DNA of 64,000 bases, from assembly GCF_016862175.1 (NCBI RefSeq), contig NZ_BOML01000059.1, forward strand, positions 186,001 through 250,000, written 5' to 3'. A model generated the notes under the pieces. It was not told the origin of the DNA and ran no database searches. It worked only from the letters and a program-made list of their open reading frames with translations. Position numbers and translations under genes: made by a program. Source of the DNA: Paractinoplanes durhamensis (lineage in GTDB: Bacteria; Actinomycetota; Actinomycetes; Mycobacteriales; Micromonosporaceae). Shown in pieces: positions 52,843 to 62,500 of this stretch. The first letter of the stretch is position 1. The number at the start of each line of letters is the position of its first letter.

Positions 52843-53427
52843 TCACGATGCGGCGTCGGCGAGGTCTTCGAGCCGGTTTTGGAGTTCTTTGCGCAGCGTT
52901 TCCGGGGCCGACTCATTGAGTGCTCGCACGTTTGTTGCCCCGGTTCCGCCATCGACGGTGACGAATTGTATATCGAGGTTCTCCCCGGCGTGGCGGTTGA
53001 CGCTGTCGATCTGTGCTTGCCCGGCGGCGACGATCATTCCGCAGTGGCTCAGAGTGAGTGTGTTCAGGTAGGTTTCGGCGTTTGCGACGGTTTGCGGGCC
53101 CGTGACTTGAAGGTATTGAACGCGAACGAGAGTTTCCACCGAGGCGTCCTTCATGGAGGACCAGACCGTCTTCGCGGGTTCGCCCAGGATGCCCTTCTCG
53201 TCGGTCAGTAGACACGCCTTCGCGTCGACGTACTCGCGTTGGCGGGGCGGGTCGGGCCACAGCACCCACACCGCGAAGCCCGTGATAGCCGCCACCACGG
53301 CGACGGCCGTGAGGACGATTTGCCGCCGTCGTCCGGGTGTCGACGCGTTTACGCGGAGCCACCGTCGGATCACGGAAAACTTCGTCCGGCTCGGCGTCAA
53401 CGGCTCTGACCTCTCCTGTTTGGACAT
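52843..53427 (-). CDS. Membrane-anchored BMP-like protein
   Basis: The 194-residue protein has a basic N-terminus, one transmembrane helix (about 37-59) and an extracytoplasmic domain. That domain begins ACLLTDEKGILGEPAKTVWSSM and contains LQVTGPQTVANAETYLNTL. Sequences of this kind occur in BMP/basic-membrane-protein-like substrate-binding domains of streptomycetes, here shortened to about 135 residues. ATG 53427 (MSKQERSEP) is preferred to 53463. It is divergent from the RHS gene, and a role with it is only positional. Confidence 0.6.
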   Translation of the reverse strand: MSKQERSEPLTPSRTKFSVIRRWLRVNASTPGRRRQIVLTAVAVVAAITGFAVWVLWPDPPRQREYVDAKACLLTDEKGILGEPAKTVWSSMKDASVETLVRVQYLQVTGPQTVANAETYLNTLTLSHCGMIVAAGQAQIDSVNRHAGENLDIQFVTVDGGTGATNVRALNESAPETLRKELQNRLEDLADAAS

Positions 53428-53539
53428 CGGCGGAGGGTATGCATTAGATCGACGTGAAATCAAGATCTTGCGGACAGTGACGATCTTGTTTCATGCTGCG
53501 GCGGCACCTTAAAGGAACCTGTGAGATCGGGGCTCACTG

Positions 53540-56500
53540 ATGCTGCGGCGGATCGCCGGCGGTACTGCGCTGGCTGTGGCTTTGTCGTTGGGCGTGCCGC
53601 CCGGAGCGGTCCCGGAGGGCGGCGGCTGGCCGTTGTCGGGGCTGTTCTCGGTGCTGCGGCAGACGCCGGTGCTGGCTGCTGTCGCCGGTCTGCCGAAGCA
53701 GGAGATCGGCGGTGATCCGGCCGACGCGGACCATTATGTGCCGACGAGCGAGACGAAGTCTGACGGCGGTGCGGGCCGGGCGCCCGGCCGTGGCAAGGGC
53801 ATCGCGGATCCGGCGCTGCCGACGCAGCCCGAGTCGCAGGCGTACACCACGCCGGCGAAGCCCGGTGATGGGACCAGCTTCGACCCGCAAACGAGCGAGC
53901 GGTTGCCGAAGAGTTCGTCGGCGACCTACGACGAGTTCCAGAACGAGGACGGCTCGATCACCCGGCAGATCCACGAGTCGCGGGTCAACTTCCGGGCGCC
54001 GGACGGCACTTACCAGCCGATCGACTCGGCGCTGACGCCGCGCGGCAACCGCCTCGAGGCGGGCGCCAACTCGATCGAGGTGTCCCTGGGCGCCCGCGGA
54101 GCCGACGTCAGCAAGCCGGCGCCAACGGCGACGCCGAGCGTTGAGCCGTCCACAGCGCCGAGCGCCACACCGAGCCCTGCGCCCACAGTGGACGCAGGCA
54201 GTGCCCTGGCGTCGGTGACGACCGCCTCCGGTCACACGATGGCGTACGACCTGGCGGGTGCGGCCGCGGTGCCGGCGGTGGTCGACGGCGACACGGCGAC
54301 GTATCCGGAGATCCTGCCGGGCACCGACCTGGAGTTGCGGTCGCTGAACGACGGTCTCAAGGAGACGATCGTTCTGAAGTCTCCGGCCGCGGGGAACGAG
54401 TGGTTGTTCCCACTCAAGCTGGAAGGGCTGACCCCGAAGGCGCAGCCGGACGGCTCGATCGACCTGCTGACCGCGGCCGGTGCGGTGGCGATGCGGGTCC
54501 CGCAGGGCTACATGCAGGACTCGAAGGTCGACCCGGCGTCGGGCGCCCCGGCCGAGTCGTCGAAGGTGCATTACGAGCTGACCACGGTCGACGGCAGCCC
54601 GGCGCTAAGGGTGACCGCCGACGCGGCGTGGCTCGCCGACCCGGCCCGGCAGTATCCGGTGCGGATCGATCCGACGGCGGAGTGGCAGACCGCGGACACC
54701 GGTGACGTCTTCACCGACAACAGCAGCTCCACGGCCAACCAGGACGGGGACAACCTGCCGGTCGGCACCTATGACGGCGGCACGACCGTCTCGCGGTCGT
54801 TCATCCACTTCGACAACTTCGACAACGACGGCCTGGTGGGCACGCAGATCCGGTCGGCGAAGCTGTTCGCGTACCACACCTGGTCGTACAACTGCACCAG
54901 CCACGAGCCGGTGTACGTGCGGCGGGTCACCTCGTCCTGGACGGTCAACAACCTGGGGGACAACGGCACCCTCGCGGCCGGCCCGTCCTATTCGTCGCCG
55001 ATCGCGACGTGGACGATCGGCGACAACTATCCGGCGTGCGAGAACACCGGCAGCAACCGTGGTGTCGGTGCGTTCCGGTCGGTGGCGTTGCCGGTCACGA
55101 CGTTCAACGGCTGGTCGAGCGGGACCATGCCGAACTTCGGTCTGGCGCTGACCGCGTCGGAGTCCGACTCGACGGCGTTCAAGCGGTTCACCTCGGGGGA
55201 CTACGGTGTCGCGACCGACCCCTACCTGGAGCTGACGTATGACTACAACGTCGATGCGCAGGTCGATGAGCAGTACCCGGCGTACGGGGCGGCGGCGCAG
55301 ACGCTGACGCCGGAGCTGATCGCGGATGCGCACGATCCGGACAACTGGCCGAAGACGCTGACGTACAAGTTCATCCTGTACGGCAAGGACTCCAAGACCG
55401 AGATTGCGAACTCGGGCTGGATCGCGAAGAAGTCGTGGACCGTACCGGCCGGGAAGATGGTCTGGGGCGAGAGCTACTACTGGACCGCGATGGTCTCCGA
55501 CGGGCTGACCAACAACGCGGATTTCCTGTCGAAGCACCTGCTGGTGACGCCGGTGCCGCAACCGTCGGTGACCTCGGGGCTGTCGCAGAACCCCGGCCAG
55601 GGCTTCGATCCGGTGATCGGCAACTACACCACGACGATCCGCGACGTGATGGTCGCGACGATCGGCCCGCCGCTGGAGATCACCAGGGCGTACAACAGCA
55701 TCGACCCGCGTACCGATCAAGCGCTCGGCGTCGGCTGGTCGAGCGTGCTCGACGCGAAGGCCGTCGAGAAGACCGCGACGATCGGCGGGACAACCAGCGT
55801 CAACACCGTGGTGGTGACCTACCCGAACGGCCGTGAGATGGCGTTCGGCCGCAACAACGACAGCACCTTCCTGTCGCCGGCGGGCCTGTCCGCCACCTTC
55901 ACCAAGCTCGGTACGGGTTACCGGTTGCGGGAGAAGGAAGGCACCACCTACGTGTTCGCCGAGCCGACCGGCGACGGCAGATACGGCATTTCGTCGATCA
56001 CCGACGTTTCCGGGCGGACGCAGACCTTCTGGTACACCGACCACGTGGTGTCGACGATCGAGTCGGCGTCCGGCCGCATCCTGGATGTCTTCTGGACGTC
56101 GACGACGCCGAAACGGGTGGACCACATCTCCACCGACGCGTCGGTCGTGGGGGACTGGGACACGGTCAACACCTGGTGGTACGACTACAGCGCCGACGGC
56201 GCGTTGGAGCACGTGTGCCCACCAGCGGGCGGGGGCGAGTGCCGCGACTACGAGTACGCCGCCACCGGCTCGCCTTATCCGACCACGATGCTCAACGCCC
56301 GCCCGTACTCGTATTGGCGGCTGACCGAGACCGCCGGCGCGGTCGCGAACAGCTCGATGCTGGAGAACGGCGGCACCGACCTCGGTACTTACAGCGGTGT
56401 GGCGCTCGGCCAGCCCGGCCCGCTGGCCGGCTCGAGCGCGACGGCGGCCGGTTTCAACGGCACCTCCGCGCAGTTGCAGCTTCCGGCGAAGTTGAGCACC

Positions 56501-59500
56501 GACGCCACGAACCAGGCGATCAGCATGTGGTTCAAGGCCAGCGGTGGCGACGGCGTCCTGTACGGGCAGTCCTTGGAGGCGACGAGTTCGGCGGCCGCGA
56601 CCACCAGGACCGCCTACCATCCGACGCTGTACGTCGGCTCGAACGGCAAGCTGATGGGTGGCTTCCCGAAGGCGCCCAAGCTGGGTGCGTCGCTGGGCAC
56701 TTTGCTGGCGGCCGGTCAGGGGCAGTGCCTGACGGTTCCCTACAACTCGTCGCTCAACGGCCTTGTGCTCGTGCTGTCCGACTGCACGGGCGGTCCCAGC
56801 CAGGTCTTCACCTGGACCACGGGACGGCAGATCCAGGTCACCAGCGGTGGCGTGGTCAAATGCCTGGATACCCAGGACCAGGGCGGCTCCAACGGCGACG
56901 ATCTGATCATCAACAGCTGCAACAGCACGTACGCCACGCAGAAGTGGGACGTGCAGGTCGACGGGCAGATCACCAATGACTACTCGGGCCTGTGCCTGGA
57001 CTCGGTCGGTGACGGCAGCCAGAGCGGCGCGGCCATGCAGATCTGGGCGTGCGGCAAGACGCGCCCAGTGGACCAGCTGTTCACCGCCGCGGTGCACAGC
57101 CCGATGGAGTCCGCGGCGAGTGTGGCCGACGGCAACTGGCACCACGTCGTGCTGTCCGCCTCCGGCAACAAGCAGGAGATGTACGTCGACGACAAGCCGG
57201 TCATCACCCAGACCGGTGTGACCGTCCAGGACCTGAGCCCGAACAGCTCGTACATCGGCAAGGGTTTCCTCGGCGGCGGCTGGCCCAACCAGTCGCATGC
57301 GAGCACGGCCAGCAACCTCGGCTACCGGGACTACTTCACCGGCTCGGTCGCCGAGGTGGCGCTGTTCGACTCCGCGGTCGACAAGCAGGTCGTCAACGCC
57401 CTGCTCGCAGCGCGTGGCGCGGTCAAGCAGATGACCCGGATCGTGCGGGCCAACGGCGGTTCCAACGCGACCGTCACCTACGACGGGGTGACCGGCCGGG
57501 TCAGCGAGATGACCGACGGCAACGGCACGCTCTGGAAGCCGCAGGCCCCGGTTCTGGGCGGTACCACCAAGGTGTACGAGAGTGCCGTGCTCGGCGGCGC
57601 CCCGACGAACTACTGGCGGATGGCCGAGAGCAACGGCGGCCAGGACGCGGTGAACCAGGTCAACGGCGGCGTCGCCACCTACAACGTGGTGGGCCTCGGA
57701 TCGCTCGACGGCCCGTTCGGCGCGGCCGGCAAGGCCGGATCGTTCAACGGCACCAGCTCCTACCTCTCGCTGCCGTCGGGGGTGGCGACGAAGAACAGCA
57801 GCTCGGTGTCGATGTGGTTCAATACCACGACCACCCGCAAGATCCTGCTCGGCACCAAGTACGACGCCACGCAGAACACCGCCCGCTACGACATCCCGGC
57901 GATGTGGATCTCCGCAGACGGCAGGCTGCGGGCGCTGTCGCCGTCGAAGACCCCGACCGGCCCGCTGAACTCGGTCGGCATCCCCGGCAAGTGCATCGAC
58001 GTCGAGGGCAGCGTCGTCACCGACGGCACCAAGATCCAGATCTACACGTGCAATGGCACGGCCGCGCAGAACTGGTCGCTGGTGCCGCTGAACGCGAGCA
58101 ACACCGAGTTCACTCTGCAGGCGTTCGGCAAGTGCATCACCCCCAACGGGGGCTTCACTGCCAACGGCACCGTGCTCACGCTCTGGACCTGCAACGGCAC
58201 CGCCACCCAGACCTGGCAGTCGGCGAGCGGCCGGATCCTCAACAAGCTGTCCGGCCGCTGCATCGACGACCCCGGCTCGTCCAAGGTCGACGGCACCGAC
58301 CTGCAGCTCTACGACTGCAGCACCTCGGTCGCGCAGCAGTGGATGCCGTCGCTGTCCAGCAAGGCGGTGGTCAACGACGGCAAGTGGCACCACGCGGTGC
58401 TGACCACCGACGGACTCAACCAGTCGCTGTACGTCGACGGTGTCAAGACGCAGTCCTCCGCGGCCTCGACCGTGACCACGCAACGCCGGGAGATGGACCC
58501 GGACACGGCGGCAACCTACACAGCCGGCGCCGGCTACGTCGACGGCGGCACCGGCAACTTCTACTGGCTCGACTCCAACGTCACGAGCTACCACAACGGC
58601 GGCCTCGCCGAGGTCGCGACATATGCCTCCACCATCGACGACAACCAGGCGTCCTACCAGTTCAAGGCCCGCGACGCGGTCAAGGCCGCACCATCCGGCG
58701 AGATCCAGTACTCGATCCTAGGTCCGCCGGACGGCAACAAGCAGGAAACCAAGACCACGACGGTCAACGACCTGATGTACGGCCGGAAGGTCGCCGACAT
58801 CGACGCCCTGGGCAACGCGACCCGCTACGGCTACAGCGGCAAGGGCAATCTGCGCACGGTCACCGACGCCAACGGCAACATGACGATCAACGAGCACGAT
58901 GCCCGCGGCAACGTGGTCGCCGCGACGACCTGCCAGGACCGGTCGGCGAACCAGTGCTCGACCTCGTACTCCACCTACTACCTGAACGCGTCGGACCCGG
59001 CGGACGTGCGCAACGACCGCCTTCTTGAGCTTCGCGGACCCGGATCGGCGTCGGTCACCGACAACACGTACCTGACCAAATACACCTATGACGCGTCCGG
59101 GAACCGGACCAGCGAAATCGACGCGATCGGCCGAACGACCACAATCGGCTACACCGACGGCAGCACCACGGGCGGATACGCCGGAGCTCAGGTGCCCGCC
59201 GGCCTGCCCTGGAAGGTCATCAAACCCGACGGCGGCGTCCAGACGATTGAGTACAACCAGGCCGGCGACGTCGCGGAGACCACCGACCCGGCCGGTTCGG
59301 TGACCCGCTACGAGTACGACAACCTCGGCCGTACCACCAAGGAACTCGAGGTCCTGCCGGACCCGGCCCATCCCGGCCAGGCGATCATCGGGGCGACGAC
59401 CGACTACGAGCACGACCGGTCCGACCGGGTGACCAAGGTGACCGATACCCCGGCCACGAACCTGGTCTCCGGCGCCGTGCACACCCCGGTCACGACGCTG

Positions 59501-62500
59501 GCCTACGACCTCGACGGGCAGCTCACCGACGAGACGACCACCGACGCCACCGGCGGTGACGCGCCCCGGACCACCCACTACGGCTACGACTGGTACGGCC
59601 GGCGCATGACCGAGACCGATGAGGTGGGCAACTGGACGTGGTACGACTACGACGCGTTCGGTCGGGTCAGCAAGCAGACCCACGCCGACATGAGCGTCGA
59701 GCTGACCACGTACGACGCGGTCGGCAACGAGCTGGCGACCATTGTCGAGAACGGGGACGGGGACGCGGATCTGACGGTCCGGTCGCTGGCCTACGACCCG
59801 GGCGGCCGGCTTGCGTCCGAGACCGACGCGATGGGCTGGGTCACCAAGTACACGTACACCGACAACAACCTGATTGCCACGGTGACCCGCACGAACGGTT
59901 CCGAGTCCTTCGTGCTGGAGAGGAACACCTACGACGCTGCCGGCAACCGGACCGTCCAGCTCAGCAACAACGGGCTGACCAAGACCACGTACACCTACGA
60001 CGAGGTCGGCCGTGGCCGGACCGCGACCGTCGAGGTGACCGACCCCGACGAGGGCTCCGTTACCAGCCGCACCACCACGTATGCCTACTCGGCCGAGGAT
60101 GACGTGGTCAGCACCACGCTGACCGCAGGCGGCGCGGTCCCGTCGCCGTCCGACGCACAGTTGTCGCGGTCCGACACGATGTACGACCGGATGGGCCGCG
60201 TCCAGCAGGAGACCACCTACCTCACCGGCGGGCTGACACCGACGACGCGCTGGCGCATGGACCAGACGTCCGGCACCACCACCGCCGACGCGGCCGGCAA
60301 CAACACCGGCACCGCCGCCGGCGCCGTGAACTGGTCGCCCGAACGCGGCGGCGCGGCGTCGTTCACCGGCGTCACCGGCAGCGCCATCGTCGGCCAGGCG
60401 GCGGTCGACACCCTGCGCCCGTACACCCTCAGCCTGTGGGCCAAGCTCGCCGCCAAGGACGCCGACCACTACGTCGCCGCGATGAGCGGCGACAACGGCG
60501 CCACCGCCCTGGACGTGTTCTACGACAAGGCCGCCGACTCCTGGCGCCTGGCTATGGATGTTCGCCAGCCGGACGGCACGAACGCCTCCGTGACCAGCAC
60601 CTCCACCACCGGTTCGGCAACGCAGGCCTGGCAGCACCTCGCGGTCGTGGTCACCCCAGCCACCACCAGCGGTGCGACCAGCACCGCACAGCTGTACGTC
60701 GACGGCACGGTCACGGCGGCGATCTCCACCACCACCGAGCAGTTCAACAACCGGGCAACCGACCTGCGGATCGGCGCCGGGATCGCGCCCCCGGGCGAGT
60801 TCACCGGCCTCGTCGACGACGTCCAGACGTACCAGCAGGCGCTGAGCGCCACCGAGATCGGCCAGCTCCACACTGGCGCGGCGCCGGCCGACGCCGGCCG
60901 GGTCAGCCGCACCAGTTACACGCTGACCAGCGACGGCTCGGTCACGGCGATGACTGACCCGAAGGGTGGCCGCACCGAGATCGTCAACGACGAGGTCGGC
61001 CGCCCGGTCACCACCACCCGGCCGGCTGTGTCCACCGTCGTCGGTGAGGGTGCCCCGGTCCTGGCCCGCCCGGTGACCCGCGTCGGTTACAACACCTTCG
61101 GCGAGGCGACCGAGCAGCAGGACGCGAACGGCAACATCACGATCAACCGGTACGACGGCGCCGGTCAGATGGTCGAGTCCGAGTCGCCGCAATACACGCT
61201 GCCGGGCACCACCACGAAGATCAAGGCGATCAAGACCGTCACCTACAACACCGTCGGCCAGGTCGCCTCGACCACCGACGCGCTCGGCGCCCAGACCACC
61301 TACGAGTACGACCTGCTCGGCCGTACCGTCAAGGTCACCGCCCCGGACGAGGGTGTCACGGAGTACGAGTACACCGGCAACGGTGACCTGGCGTCAAACA
61401 CCGACCCCAACGGTTCGACGGTGGCCTCGACGTATGACTATCTCGGCCGCACCCTCAGCAGCACGTCCGCGGTGCGCCAGGACAACGCCGGCTACACGAC
61501 CACCTACGACTACGCATCCAGCCCCTGGCCGACGAAGGTGACCTCGCCCGGCAACGTCGTCACCACGGCGAAGTACAACAGCGTCGGCGAAGTCACCCGG
61601 GTCAGCGACATCCTCGGCAACACCACCACGACGAAGTACGACGGCGCCGGCCGCCCGATCCGGACCACCGCGGCCGACAACACCTACACCACAGTGACGT
61701 ACGACTTCGCCGGTCGGCAGACCGCCACGGCCGACTGGTCGGCGGCCGGCACCCAGCTACGAACCCGCACCCAGGAGTACGACACCAGCGGCAACCCGGT
61801 TGCGGCCACCGACGCTCGCGGCACCCGCAAGACGTACACGTACGACCTGCTCGGCCGGCTTACGGGGCAGCGCGAGCCGATCAGCTCCGCCGATGCGATC
61901 GACACCACGTTCGGCTACGACCTGGCCGGTAACCAGACCCGGTTCACTGACGGGCGGGGCAACGGCTTCGTTACCACGTACAACGAGTGGGGCCTGCCGG
62001 CCACCCAGATCGAGCCGGCCACCACCCGCACACCGAACGCGGCCGACCGTACCTTCACTCTGACCTACAACAAGAACGGCAAGAGCACCCGCCTCGACTC
62101 GCCGGGCGGTGTCAGCGTCACGTCCGACTACGACGTGATGGGCCGCCTGGTCAAAAGCTCCGGCAGCGGAGCACAGGCCACGACCACGGACCGCACCTTC
62201 GAATACGACCAGGTCGGCCGGATGACCAAGTTCACCGGCTCCGCGGGCGCCAACACTGTCGGCTACGACGACCGCGGCCTTGTCACCTCGATCACCGGGG
62301 TGTCCGGCGCGTCGTCCTACCAGTACAACCCGGACGGCCTGCTCACCGGGCGCACCGACGGCGCTGGTACCACCGCTTACCAGTACGACCCCGTGGGCCG
62401 GCCGTCGCGGGTGCAGAACACCGCCGCCGGTGTTGACATGACCTACGGCTACAACAGCCTCAGTCAAGTTCAGACGATCGCGTACGGCGGGAACACCCGC

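Noticed and set aside
54605..58594. 1329-codon open frame on the minus strand
   Set aside because: It is the antisense shadow of the RHS gene. The peptide is Arg/Val/Gly/His-rich without domains, while the sense frame is full of YD and lectin motifs.
57049..59028. 659-codon plus-strand frame in another phase
   Set aside because: Overlaps the RHS frame and lacks its repeats; a frame shadow.
58718..61192. 824-codon minus-strand frame
   Set aside because: Antisense to RHS repeats, with low-complexity Val/Gly/Arg composition.
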